Shown here piece after piece: positions 1-7,996 of a stretch of DNA of 59,432 nt. Positions within the stretch are counted from its first letter, which is position 1. Every line of letters begins with the position of its first letter. This DNA is from JAQVEM01 sp964556165 (GTDB lineage Bacteria > Actinomycetota > Humimicrobiia > Humimicrobiales > Humimicrobiaceae). The DNA lies in NCBI GenBank assembly GCA_964556165.1, contig CAZKVH010000008.1, positions 1 through 59,432 of the forward strand. The letters are read 5' to 3'. The position numbers and the translations under genes are program-made. The notes under the pieces were generated by a model. It was not told where the DNA came from. It saw only the letters and a program-made list of their open reading frames with translations, and did not search any database.

Positions 1-419
1 ATTATTTCCAGTGAAATCATAACAAAACTTAAAACAACTTCAAAACCCTGGTTTTTTTCTTTCAAATATAACAAAGGTTTACTCACAAACTTTTTAATTT
101 GTGGTAAAAATTGTATCATAGAATAGAGAGTATAACCAATAAGTATTGCACTTCCAATAGTTATTATTAAATCATCAAAAAGGTAATTACTATATAGAAA
201 ATATGTTATTTCTATTAGATTCATAACTACTATCGTAGAGAAGGACATAACAAGCGAGATGGTGCTCGGAGTTCTATCTTCCTGTCCTTCTGACATATAC
301 TCCTCTAATTTCTGGATTTCTCTCTGAACAATGTAATTATTACTGGTTCTGATCATAAATCTCAGGCTTGAACCATATAAAAATAATAATACTATAGATA
401 AAATTAGTAATAAAAACAT
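1..419 (-). CDS. Membrane protein of unknown function, cut by the window edge
   Basis: An open frame runs from an ATG at 419 to the left edge without a stop, giving at least 139 residues. The N-terminus is a very hydrophobic segment (MFLLLILSIVLLFLYG). A charged stretch rich in Gln, Glu and Lys follows (about residues 25-50), then two more hydrophobic segments (about 55-75 and 84-102). I do not recognise the family. No convincing Shine-Dalgarno site precedes the ATG, so the start could differ. The uninterrupted frame and the membrane-type composition in an AT-rich region argue that it is real. Its C-terminus lies outside the window. Confidence 0.6.
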   Translation of the reverse strand, partial: MFLLLILSIVLLFLYGSSLRFMIRTSNNYIVQREIQKLEEYMSEGQEDRTPSTISLVMSFSTIVVMNLIEITYFLYSNYLFDDLIITIGSAILIGYTLYSMIQFLPQIKKFVSKPLLYLKEKNQGFEVVLSFVMISLEI

Positions 420-497
420 TATTTACAAAATAAAAAATAAATCATTAATACTCTGCATAATTATTATAGCACTTATTATAACTGCAATATGTAAGAT

Positions 498-845
498 TTA
501 GTGGTCTTTAGTTAAAGTGGTATTTGATTCCTTAACTGCTTTATTGTCATCAGACTTCTTATTATCCAGAGAATTTCCAGCAGACTTTTCAGTATTCTTC
601 GCAGCGCTGCCGGCTCCTTTTGCTTCTGGAGCACTATAACTTGATTTTAACGAACTTGACCTGTAATCTGTCTTGTAAAACCCGGAACCTTTAAAAATTA
701 TTCCCGCAGGCAAAAATAACCTCTTTGCGTTAGCATTACAATAAATGCACTTGGTGGTATTGTTATCCCCGTTCCCATTATTATATTTTACAAACTTATC
801 AAAAACTCTACCACATTTTTCACATTTATAACTATATATAGGCAT
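498..845 (-). CDS. FmdB-family zinc ribbon protein
   Basis: A 115-residue protein beginning MPIYSYKCEKCGRVF, the standard opening of FmdB/CxxC_CxxC_SSSS zinc ribbons. A second pair (CIYC) completes a four-cysteine zinc site, and the family block IIFKGSGFYKTDYRS follows at about residues 49-63. The rest is a Ser/Ala/Lys-rich tail that looks disordered. The frame is open to 902, but the family always begins at MPxY, so I place the start at 845, with AAAGGAG about 12 bases upstream. FmdB proteins are presumed regulatory or nucleic-acid binding and their biochemical role is poorly known. It diverges from the gene at 996. Confidence 0.85.
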   Translation of the reverse strand: MPIYSYKCEKCGRVFDKFVKYNNGNGDNNTTKCIYCNANAKRLFLPAGIIFKGSGFYKTDYRSSSLKSSYSAPEAKGAGSAAKNTEKSAGNSLDNKKSDDNKAVKESNTTLTKDH

Positions 846-995
846 TTCTGGTATATTCTCCTTTAATAAAAAATCATTGAGAAAATATATATCAATTAAC
901 AATTTTAGTCAAATTTTTTGATTAATTTGTGGCTAATGAAAAAAAATACTCTTATAATAATTTTTATTAAACTATATACCGGGTCACATGATATT

Positions 996-1436
996 ATGAA
1001 AAAAAGAGATATAATTATTATATTCATCCTTACAATAATTTTAGTAATAATTTTGATAGCATCTCTGGAGAAGAAGCAAGAAATAGAAGATATTTATTTA
1101 AGTGTTAATAAAGACTTTGCTATTGAAGGAATTCAATCCAGCGAATTTTATAACTTCAAAAGCAATGCTTCAGAAATATATCTCATAATAAAAGTAAAAA
1201 ACTTAACCGTAGATAGTGAAATAAAAGTAAAATGGTTCAAAGCAGAAACCGGTAAAGATGGCGACAATTACAATTTAATTCAGGAAAATACACTTACGCC
1301 GGTTCAAAAAGGTTCAGGAAAAATTGTAGTATTGCTTGTTAAAAGAGATAACACTTATGAAAAAGGTGAATACTATGTAGAGGCTTATTTAAACGGTAAC
1401 AACAAAATATCAAAAAAATTTTACATAGATTCCTGA
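996..1436 (+). CDS. Small membrane-anchored protein, unknown function
   Basis: A 146-residue protein with a charged start (MKKRD) and one long hydrophobic helix (about residues 5-24), then a soluble domain predicted to lie outside the membrane. The soluble part alternates hydrophobic and polar residues (SEIYLIIKVKNL, SGKIVVLLVKR, EYYVEAYLNGNN) as expected for an Ig-like beta-sandwich. I do not recognise a named family. The frame is open from 918, but the ATG at 996 directly before the Lys-rich signal anchor is the likelier start; no good Shine-Dalgarno site decides this. Confidence 0.6.
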   Translation: MKKRDIIIIFILTIILVIILIASLEKKQEIEDIYLSVNKDFAIEGIQSSEFYNFKSNASEIYLIIKVKNLTVDSEIKVKWFKAETGKDGDNYNLIQENTLTPVQKGSGKIVVLLVKRDNTYEKGEYYVEAYLNGNNKISKKFYIDS

Positions 1437-1515
1437 TTTAATTATTCCCCACATCCTGATAATACTATAATATAATTTTTTACCATGTATATCATAGAAT
1501 TTCATTAAATGCAGT

Positions 1516-2472
1516 TTAATCTACTTTTATATAACCAGGTTCAACTTTGCTAAATTCTTTCTTTACCCTGTATAAGATTAATTCAAGCACTTCACTCACT
1601 ACAGTATCAAGATTATAATTCTCTATTATTACAACTTTCTTTTCTTTTGCTAACCTTTCTATGTAATTCTGAATCATTATAATCTTATCCAGATGTTTAA
1701 TATACCTGCTCATAGGTCTGGAGCCCTGGGTTTCAACAGTCCTTTTAGTAAAGTGCTCCTTGTGCACACCTCTATCAGGTACAGAAATAACTATTTGCTG
1801 AATTATAGCCTGAGGCAGGTAGTCATCAAGATTTAGATAACCGGGAACTATATGAGCCCCTTCTATAACAATATCTGATTTTTCTTCTACGCTCCTCTTT
1901 ATTATTGCTTCTACGCCAACACTAACTGCCAGAACCTGCTCTCTAAACCCCAGAATTACAGGGTCCACGCCAGACGGGGGAAGAGTTAAGTTTTTATAGG
2001 CATTATAAGAAGAGCCTCTGAGCGGTCTTATTAACTTATCAGACACCGATGCTCTCATAACTTCCCTGATGGCATCTGTGGAGGCGACCCTCGTTATATT
2101 TAATCTATTAGCCAGTATGGTAGCTATTGTAGACTTCCCAACACCTGTTGAGCCGCCAATAAGTATAACAATAGGTTTTTCAAGTTTACCAACAGATTGC
2201 CATAGCAGATACCTTTCGGCATACTCAATATTAATCTTATCCTTTATAAATCTGAACGCTATGGTTCTCAGATCGCTGAGAGATAATGAATGTATTTTAT
2301 TATTTAAAAAATAATCCTGTATCTCGCTGGCTATTTTATAGGCAGTTAAGATATCAAGACCTGTAACCGAGATAGATGAAGCAAGTATTCCTTTTGAAAA
2401 AGGAAGCCCACCTTTTTTATCCGATATAACAACTACTCTCGGATTTACTTCCTCTTTATCTTCTGTTTCCAA
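1516..2472 (-). CDS. 2-phosphoglycerate kinase
   Basis: A 318-residue P-loop kinase expected to phosphorylate 2-phosphoglycerate to 2,3-diphosphoglycerate with ATP. The N-terminal 90 residues resemble the ATP-cone-like segment of the archaeal enzyme (PFSKGILASSI). A Walker A GGSTGVGKST lies at about 106-115, followed by ASTDAIREVMR typical of the family. The start is TTG, two bases after the stop of the upstream gene, with AGAGAGGA upstream. The pairing with cyclic 2,3-diphosphoglycerate synthetase just upstream, as in the two-step methanogen pathway, supports the substrate. Some bacterial relatives have unknown substrates, so activity is inferred from family and context. Confidence 0.8.
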   Translation of the reverse strand: METEDKEEVNPRVVVISDKKGGLPFSKGILASSISVTGLDILTAYKIASEIQDYFLNNKIHSLSLSDLRTIAFRFIKDKINIEYAERYLLWQSVGKLEKPIVILIGGSTGVGKSTIATILANRLNITRVASTDAIREVMRASVSDKLIRPLRGSSYNAYKNLTLPPSGVDPVILGFREQVLAVSVGVEAIIKRSVEEKSDIVIEGAHIVPGYLNLDDYLPQAIIQQIVISVPDRGVHKEHFTKRTVETQGSRPMSRYIKHLDKIIMIQNYIERLAKEKKVVIIENYNLDTVVSEVLELILYRVKKEFSKVEPGYIKVD

Positions 2473-2473
2473 A

Positions 2474-3838
2474 TTACTTTTTCCTCTCTAAAAATAATTT
2501 TTTTAATTTATCTTTTAAGATATTCTCGCCATTCAGCACTACGGGTAAATTATTCATATATATTATACCTTTATTGTTTTTATACGCATAATCTGTAATA
2601 ACGTCAACTGAAGCTGCCTTTAACTCTGTAAGGATTGTGTCATAATAATTTTTATTTATTTCTATATCCTCTTTTAGTTTCCTTCTATCTCCAAGATTGA
2701 AACTTATTTTTACCACCCTGCATTTAAAGTTATCCTCAAGGTACCTTTTTATACTTGTTGCTATAATCTCATTAGAGGTCATTGCTAAAAATATTTTTTT
2801 GCCGGATATATCAGATAAAGGTTCGGGCCTGAAAACTGTTTTTATAATCGGAGCTTCAGGATTTATCTTCCTTATCTCTCCTTCAAGAAAATTTATTTTG
2901 TCTTTGTCTGCAATTGGCTCCTCGCACATCGTCAGAATTATTAAATCAGCAGTCAGAATCCTGTAGATTCCCAGATAACCTACTATACTTTCCCACTTCT
3001 GGCCAGCACCTATAACACAAATGCAGAAATCTGTCTTCACATCCGGGACAGAAGCACCACTTCCTTCTACTATTATTAAGTCGGGGTTTAGCTTTTCGGC
3101 TGTATCAATACCTTCCTCTATATTACTCATAAAAACTTTACCCCCAAAACCACCTCCACATCTCCTGCATCCAACAGTGGTAACCCTGCTGGTAAGAGCG
3201 TCTTCTATATAGTCTGAACTTGCATGCATGCCCCTTCTATTAATGTCAAGAAGGTATTCGGGATTAATATCTATATTGCCGCCATCTATTACCTGGGGTT
3301 TTCCGGGACCTCCCCTGCCCATGGCAACCACACAGACTTTGATATTCATACTATCCAGTATTCTCGAAACATAAGAGCTGATTGCCGTTTTGCCAATTCT
3401 TTTTCCAGTCCCTATGATAGAAATAGAAGGTTTTTTACAAATTATATCTTTCTTTTCATAAGAAAATAAAAAATCAGGTCCCATATAACTGCATTTATTG
3501 TAAAGGCATAAAGAGGCTATCTTCATCCTGATAATATAATTCACCACAGGCTCGTCACTCAGGTCATAAACAATATCCGGTTTAAAATACTCAAGTGCAT
3601 TCTTAAAATCTAAATCTATATCTTTAATTACATAAACCTTATCGCCAAAAAAATCCTCCATATTATCAAGAGTCAATTTCTCTGCTCCCCCAAGAAAAAT
3701 AATTCCTTTAAAATCACCGGTATAGATTTTCTTAAGCATATAAATCGCATCAAGGGTTACCTGGGGATAATGCTCTCCATCTATTAATGCTACCAGATTT
3801 TTACCCTTATTATTTTTTTTCTTCAATAAATTTATCAC
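2474..3838 (-). CDS. Cyclic 2,3-diphosphoglycerate synthetase
   Basis: A 454-residue protein of the cDPG synthetase family, which closes 2,3-diphosphoglycerate to the cyclic anhydride using ATP. The N-terminal domain begins LVALIDGEHYPQV. A P-loop follows, GTGKRIGKT (about 143-151), then the family-type block VVAMGRGGPGKPQVI and a CRRCGGGFGGKV segment. The start is GTG and overlaps the upstream metallophosphoesterase by 29 bases; the kinase follows after two bases, so the three are probably one transcript. The product is known as an intracellular solute of heat-loving methanogens. Finding both genes side by side in a bacterium is unusual, and the function here is inferred. Confidence 0.8.
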   Translation of the reverse strand: MINLLKKKNNKGKNLVALIDGEHYPQVTLDAIYMLKKIYTGDFKGIIFLGGAEKLTLDNMEDFFGDKVYVIKDIDLDFKNALEYFKPDIVYDLSDEPVVNYIIRMKIASLCLYNKCSYMGPDFLFSYEKKDIICKKPSISIIGTGKRIGKTAISSYVSRILDSMNIKVCVVAMGRGGPGKPQVIDGGNIDINPEYLLDINRRGMHASSDYIEDALTSRVTTVGCRRCGGGFGGKVFMSNIEEGIDTAEKLNPDLIIVEGSGASVPDVKTDFCICVIGAGQKWESIVGYLGIYRILTADLIILTMCEEPIADKDKINFLEGEIRKINPEAPIIKTVFRPEPLSDISGKKIFLAMTSNEIIATSIKRYLEDNFKCRVVKISFNLGDRRKLKEDIEINKNYYDTILTELKAASVDVITDYAYKNNKGIIYMNNLPVVLNGENILKDKLKKLFLERKK

Positions 3839-4607
3839 AGAGCTTGCTCTTTTTTTCTTTCCTTTTTATTCCAACTATTTTTTCAACTTTATCAAAAGGA
3901 TATCTCCTGTAAATATCGATTTCCTTATCCCTTACATATATGATATTATAACTTGGCTCGATTTTGCCTCTCAATCTCAAACAGGAAACCGTCCCTGAAG
4001 TAACAACTAGCATATCCTCTACCCTCCAGAGATACGGTACGTGTTTATGCCCGCAAAGCACGAGGTCTACTCCAGCATCCACTACCGTTTCCAGAACATC
4101 CCCGGCATCATTTACAATATTTCTTTCTCTACCTGTATTTGGAACAGATATCAGATGGTGGTGCATCGCAAATATTTTAAAATTCCCCTTGTTGCTTTTA
4201 CTGAACTCGCTTTTTATCCAGTCGTAGTGTTCTCTTCCTATCTGTCCATTATCAAGATCAGGCTCACTTGAATCAGCTGCAACAATCGTAATCTTATTAT
4301 TATTAAATGAAACATACCTGCTGCCAAAAATATCTTCAAAATGCATATACCCTACATTCCTTGAATCATGGTTCCCTAACTGGACAATCAGGTTTTTACA
4401 TTTTATAGGTGACAGGTAGTTTTTAACCGTGTCATATTCCCTTCTGAAACCATTGGCGGTAAGGTCTCCTGTGATTATTACTACATCCGGGCCAAGTTCA
4501 TTAATCTCATCTATGCATCTGGTTAACAGGCTGGGAACAAAATGCTCTTCACCAACATGAATATCAGATATCTGGACTATTACAGTTTCACCTTTTTTAT
4601 CTGTCAT
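3810..4607 (-). CDS. Calcineurin-like metallophosphoesterase (CpdA/Icc type)
   Basis: A 265-residue enzyme with all five metal-binding blocks in order: SDIHVG (Asp15, His17), ITGDLT (Asp48), QLGNHDSR (about 78-83), FAMHHHL and LCGHKHVPYLW. It belongs to the class III cyclic-nucleotide phosphodiesterase-like group, whose members hydrolyse phosphomono- or diesters. GAAAGGAA precedes the ATG. It is the first gene of the operon with cDPG synthetase and 2-phosphoglycerate kinase and overlaps the former, so a phosphoester linked to cDPG metabolism is a reasonable candidate substrate. That link is inference. The C-terminal 20 residues are very Lys-rich. Confidence 0.85.
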   Translation of the reverse strand: MTDKKGETVIVQISDIHVGEEHFVPSLLTRCIDEINELGPDVVIITGDLTANGFRREYDTVKNYLSPIKCKNLIVQLGNHDSRNVGYMHFEDIFGSRYVSFNNNKITIVAADSSEPDLDNGQIGREHYDWIKSEFSKSNKGNFKIFAMHHHLISVPNTGRERNIVNDAGDVLETVVDAGVDLVLCGHKHVPYLWRVEDMLVVTSGTVSCLRLRGKIEPSYNIIYVRDKEIDIYRRYPFDKVEKIVGIKRKEKKSKLCDKFIEEKK

Positions 4608-4955
4608 TAATTTCCTTTCTGAAATTATTTTTTAAACTGGTTGATTTAATTATAGTATAATTTAAATATATGAGTATTCTTATTATTTTTTTTATTTTAT
4701 AAAAAAATTATAATTTTTAAAAAAGATTAATCATTTTTATTATTCACACAATACTGTATTAAATAAAAAATGCTACTCCCATTTCACCTTTTTTAATTCT
4801 ATAAAATGTAAAAATAAATCACAATACGTCACAATTATAATGATTTTTTTTCATATTCTATAAATCTGTATATAAAGCATGTTAAAACCTGTGCCAGATA
4901 TTCTTTCTAATAAAAAAATTTTAGGAAATAATTATAAAATAAAAATATCAAGCAC
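4608..4955. other. AT-rich intergenic stretch without a gene
   Basis: Between the divergent metallophosphoesterase and sugar transporter genes. It is very AT-rich with no open frame of note and no RNA gene that I recognise. The minus-strand promoter for the cDPG operon must lie near 4615-4700, but several AT-rich hexamers compete and I cannot choose one. The plus-strand promoter and operators follow immediately downstream. Confidence 0.6.
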
Positions 4956-4984
4956 TTGACTTCATAAAAAGCCTGTTTTAAAAT
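4956..4984 (+). promoter_or_regulatory. Sigma-70-type promoter of the sugar ABC transporter
   Basis: A -35 box TTGACT (4956-4961) and a -10 box TAAAAT (4979-4984) are separated by exactly 17 bases. The promoter of the LacI-family gene (18772-18801, minus strand) has the same two hexamers and a similar spacer containing CCTGTT, which suggests that the two promoters share ancestry and control. Two operator-like palindromes begin two bases after the -10 box, so a bound repressor would cover the transcription start. Confidence 0.75.
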
Positions 4985-4985
4985 A

Positions 4986-5015
4986 ATGAACACGAGTTTA
5001 TAAACGCGAGTTTAT
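4986..5015 (+). promoter_or_regulatory. Twin LacI-type operators
   Basis: Two tandem imperfect palindromes of 16 bases with start points 14 bases apart: ATGAACACGAGTTTAT (4986-5001) and ATAAACGCGAGTTTAT (5000-5015). The second has perfect six-base arms, ATAAAC and GTTTAT, around a CG-containing centre, as expected for a LacI-family dimer. The same pattern occurs upstream of the lacI-like gene and of the cellobiose phosphorylase gene. The position over the predicted start site implies repression. Binding by the regulator encoded at 17683-18726 is inferred. Confidence 0.7.
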
Positions 5016-5016
5016 G

Positions 5017-5094
5017 AAGGGAGGAGGTGAGTTAAGCTAACGGTATTTTAAGCCATTACTTAAAACCAAAAAACCTTAAAAAGGAGGTTAAATA
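5017..5094 (+). promoter_or_regulatory. Leader with a start-less Shine-Dalgarno and a hairpin
   Basis: A strong purine tract GGGAGGAGGTGA (about 5020-5029) matches the 16S anti-SD but has no start codon at usable distance. A short repeat (GTTA..TAAC) and a 7-base perfect hairpin follow, TTTTAAG (5046-5052) and CTTAAAA (5059-5065). The true ribosome site AAGGAGG (about 5081-5087) precedes the GTG at 5095. Start-less SD sequences near a 5' end are known to stabilise mRNA in other bacteria; that role here is inference. Confidence 0.45.
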
Positions 5095-6897
5095 GTGAAA
5101 AAAGTATTTTTATGGCTGGTTATAATATCAATCATTGCAGTATTTTCTCTGGCAGGTTGTAAGGCAGAAGAGGCTGCTGAAGAGCCTGCAGCTGAAGAAG
5201 AAGCTGCTGAAGAGCCTGCAGAGGAAGAAGAAGCTCCAGCGGAAGAAGAGGCAGCTCTGGATATCCCACTGGCTTTCAGTTACGATCCGGATATGGCCAA
5301 AGCAATTCTTGCTGATGCTGGATATGTCGACACAGACGGTGACGGTCTTGTAGAAGCTCCTGATGGCTCTAAGATTGAACTCGAGGTAACCTGTCCATTA
5401 GGATGGACAGACTGGATGGAAGCAATAAGTGTAATTTCTCAGAGCGCACAGGCAGCAGGTATTAATCTTATTAATGAAACCCCGGATTATGGCGTATGGA
5501 ATAGTGCACTTACCGACGGTTCATTCCAGTCAACACTTAACAACTGGGCAATGTTGAGCAACACACCCTGGACAGCTTATAACCTTATGTTTAATCACCC
5601 GATTAAAGACATAATGGGTAGTGGTAACTTCGGTAGATATGAAAATCAGGAGATATTTGACCTTGTAGATCAGCTTGCTGCAACTCCAATGTCTGATAAA
5701 GAAGCAATGTTATCTCTATCCGAGGAAATTCAGACCATTCACCTTACAGAAATGCCTATGATACCGCTGTGGTACAACGGTGCCTGGGCACAGTACAGTG
5801 AAGCAGTCTGGACAAACTGGCCAACATCTGCAGATGATACTCCTGATACTCTACCGGTTAGCTGGAACGGTTACTGGCAGATGGGCGGCCTTTTAACACT
5901 TACCGAACTGGAACTTAAGGAAGGGGTTGAGCCCGGAACAGGCACTTATCCAAGAAATGAAACTCTGTATATAAGTGGTGCAGCATGGGGTCCTCCAAAT
6001 GATTGGAACCCGTTCATAACCTGGAGTAAAGCAAATACTACAGGAACCTGCGGTCTTCTTTACGAGACACCATTTATGTATGATCCTCTTACAAACGAGC
6101 TTACTCCATTTCTTGCAGAAAGCGGAGAGTGGACCGATGAAAACACGTATGTAATGAAGATTAGAGAAGGAATCGAATGGACAGATGGAAAGACTCTTGA
6201 CGCAAATGACGTTAAGTTTACCTATGAGATAGGTCAGAAATTCCCTGCAATATGGTTTGCTAATATGTGGAACTATCTTGATGGAATAACACTCGTTGAT
6301 GACTACACACTTGAATTCAAGTTTACTGACCCACTCTATCAGGAATGGGAAAACAACCTGTATAATATATTCATAGTTCCGGAACATATCTGGGCAAGCA
6401 GAACAGAGGAAGAAGTAACTTCAGGATTGAATGAAAATCCTGTTGCTTCAGGTGCATACATGTATGAGGGCACCGGTCCTGACAGGAATATATGGAAGAG
6501 GAACGAAAACTGGTGGGCAAAAGACGCTCTTGGTCTGGAAGTTGCTCCTAAATATCTGGTTGATATCCTCTTCTCGAGCAATAACGTTGCACTTGGTTCA
6601 CTGCTTAAAGGTGAAGTTGACCTTTCAAACAATTTCCTACCCGGTGTAGCAGAACTTGTAGACAAAGGTTATGTTAAGACTTATTATCCAGAAGCACCTT
6701 ATATGGTAGCAGCCAATACAGCAACGCTGTTCCTGAACACTGAAGTAAAGCCATTTGATGACCCGGCTTTTAGAAGAGCACTGGCATTTGCAATCAACAC
6801 AGATGATATTGCAAACATTGCCTACGCTGGTCTGGTATCAGCATCCGACCCAACCGGTCTTATGCCACATCTATCCGATTTTATAGTGGTCAAATAA
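5095..6897 (+). CDS. Sugar-binding lipoprotein of family 5, apparently circularly permuted
   Basis: A 600-residue lipoprotein: signal peptide, lipobox LAGC (Cys22) and an acidic Glu/Ala/Pro linker (23-54). What follows has the two halves of a Dpp/Opp-type binding protein in swapped order. Residues about 58-273 are the usual C-terminal half (SYDPDMAKAILADAGY, DTDGDG, MPMIPLWYNG, NGYWQMGGLL). Residues about 285-600 are the usual N-terminal half (PRNETLYISG, then MYDPLTNELTPFLAESG, EWTDGKTLDANDVKF, FRRALAFAIN). The protein stops right after DPTGLMPHLSDFI, where the normal chain would cross into SYDP. The GTG start has a strong AAGGAGG. The sequence resembles cellobiose/oligosaccharide binders of Thermotoga type, and the neighbouring glycosidases fit. 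Either a real permutation or an assembly rearrangement. Confidence 0.85.
   Translation: MKKVFLWLVIISIIAVFSLAGCKAEEAAEEPAAEEEAAEEPAEEEEAPAEEEAALDIPLAFSYDPDMAKAILADAGYVDTDGDGLVEAPDGSKIELEVTCPLGWTDWMEAISVISQSAQAAGINLINETPDYGVWNSALTDGSFQSTLNNWAMLSNTPWTAYNLMFNHPIKDIMGSGNFGRYENQEIFDLVDQLAATPMSDKEAMLSLSEEIQTIHLTEMPMIPLWYNGAWAQYSEAVWTNWPTSADDTPDTLPVSWNGYWQMGGLLTLTELELKEGVEPGTGTYPRNETLYISGAAWGPPNDWNPFITWSKANTTGTCGLLYETPFMYDPLTNELTPFLAESGEWTDENTYVMKIREGIEWTDGKTLDANDVKFTYEIGQKFPAIWFANMWNYLDGITLVDDYTLEFKFTDPLYQEWENNLYNIFIVPEHIWASRTEEEVTSGLNENPVASGAYMYEGTGPDRNIWKRNENWWAKDALGLEVAPKYLVDILFSSNNVALGSLLKGEVDLSNNFLPGVAELVDKGYVKTYYPEAPYMVAANTATLFLNTEVKPFDDPAFRRALAFAINTDDIANIAYAGLVSASDPTGLMPHLSDFIVVK
5173..5220 (+). 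repeat. Low-complexity direct repeat in the acidic linker
   Basis: The 18-base string GCTGCTGAAGAGCCTGCA occurs at 5173-5190 and again at 5203-5220, a 30-base period. It encodes the AAEEPA units of the lipoprotein linker. Such repeats are prone to slippage in the cell and to misassembly, which matters for judging the swapped halves of this gene. Confidence 0.85.
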
Positions 6898-6931
6898 GAT
6901 AACAGGCTGGGATGGTATAAATGTAGTTACA

Positions 6932-6962
6932 AGCCCCTCTCTGTAATATAATGAGAGGGGCT
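6932..6962 (+). terminator. Hairpin between binding protein and permease genes
   Basis: A perfect 10-base inverted repeat: AGCCCCTCTC (6932-6941), an 11-base loop, GAGAGGGGCT (6953-6962). It is followed by an A/T-rich stretch without a long T run, so it is a weak terminator or an RNA-stabilising stem. It lies 34 bases after the binding-protein stop and before the permease ribosome site. This position usually sets a higher level of binding protein than of membrane components. Confidence 0.75.
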
Positions 6963-7003
6963 AATTCTTATAAATTTAAAATTACCTTCAAAAAGGAGTT
7001 GGC

Positions 7004-7996
7004 GTGAGGCGTTATTTTGGAAGAAAGATAATAATATATCTCTCTACCTTTTTTTTAGCCGTAACGATAGACTGGGCAATACCACGATTAATGCCCGGCA
7101 ACCCAATAGTAACTTTGCTATCTAAAGTTTCCGTCCATGCAGAAGCCGCTGAAGTAATGTACGGTTACTACACAAAAGCCTTTGGTCTTGATTTACCAAT
7201 GTGGAGACAGTATCTAAATTTCTGGATTGCTCTTTTTCATGGCGATCTCGGCACAAGTGTCTATATGTTTCCGCAGAAGGTATCGGATGTTATTATGAGA
7301 TCCGTACCTTACAGCATAGCTCTGCTGGTTCCGGCAATACTTCTAAGTTTTTATGCCGGAAATAAATTTGGTGCATTTGCAGCAAGGACCAGGTGGCTGG
7401 ATAATACTCTTTTGCCACTGGGATATCTGTTAACTGCAACTCCATATATGTGGCTTGGTATATTGCTTGCCTGGTCTCTTGGAATAGTTGCAGGTATTTT
7501 TCCTGTAGCAGGCGCATATGGATTTAATCTGGCACCTTCATTTTCCTGGGCTTTTATTTTTAGCCTTATAAAACACTGGTTCCTACCATTTGCATCCCTT
7601 TTCCTTGTACAATTCGGCGGCTGGGCAATAGGTATGAGAAATATGATTATTTATGAACTTGAAGCTGATTATTCTCATTATCTGGAAGCACTGGGAGCAC
7701 CAAGAAAACTGGTCAGGAGATATGCTTTTAGAAACGCGTTACTTCCGCAGATTACAGGACTTGCTCTACAGCTGGGCGTAATTGTTGCCGGCGCTCTTGT
7801 GACCGAAGTTGTGTTCTCCTATCCCGGACTCGGAAGCCTTATCCTTTCAGCCATTCAGAATAAAGATTACTTTCTCATACAGGGTTGTTTCCTCTTCATA
7901 ATAATAGGGGTATTAATTGCAAATTTTATTATTGACATTGTCTATGTAATTGTAGACCCGAGAACACGATTGGGAATGGTAGGTGGATCATCATGA
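7004..7996 (+). CDS. ABC transporter permease, DppB/OppB type
   Basis: A 330-residue inner-membrane permease of the dipeptide/oligosaccharide type (BPD_transp_1 fold). The N-terminus has the family segment with a single helix followed by PRLMPGNPIVTLLS. Several hydrophobic helices surround the coupling loop, seen as YLEALGAPRKLVRRYAFRNALLP (about 226-248). The GTG start follows AAAAAGGAG. The stop overlaps the next permease by four bases (ATGA), showing translational coupling. The neighbouring GH1, GH2 and GH94 genes suggest that it moves cello- or manno-oligosaccharides rather than peptides. Confidence 0.9.
   Translation: MRRYFGRKIIIYLSTFFLAVTIDWAIPRLMPGNPIVTLLSKVSVHAEAAEVMYGYYTKAFGLDLPMWRQYLNFWIALFHGDLGTSVYMFPQKVSDVIMRSVPYSIALLVPAILLSFYAGNKFGAFAARTRWLDNTLLPLGYLLTATPYMWLGILLAWSLGIVAGIFPVAGAYGFNLAPSFSWAFIFSLIKHWFLPFASLFLVQFGGWAIGMRNMIIYELEADYSHYLEALGAPRKLVRRYAFRNALLPQITGLALQLGVIVAGALVTEVVFSYPGLGSLILSAIQNKDYFLIQGCFLFIIIGVLIANFIIDIVYVIVDPRTRLGMVGGSS

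Noticed and set aside
5893..6387. A 164-codon minus-strand frame
   Set aside because: Antisense to the binding-protein gene, Cys-rich with no family resemblance; a shadow frame.
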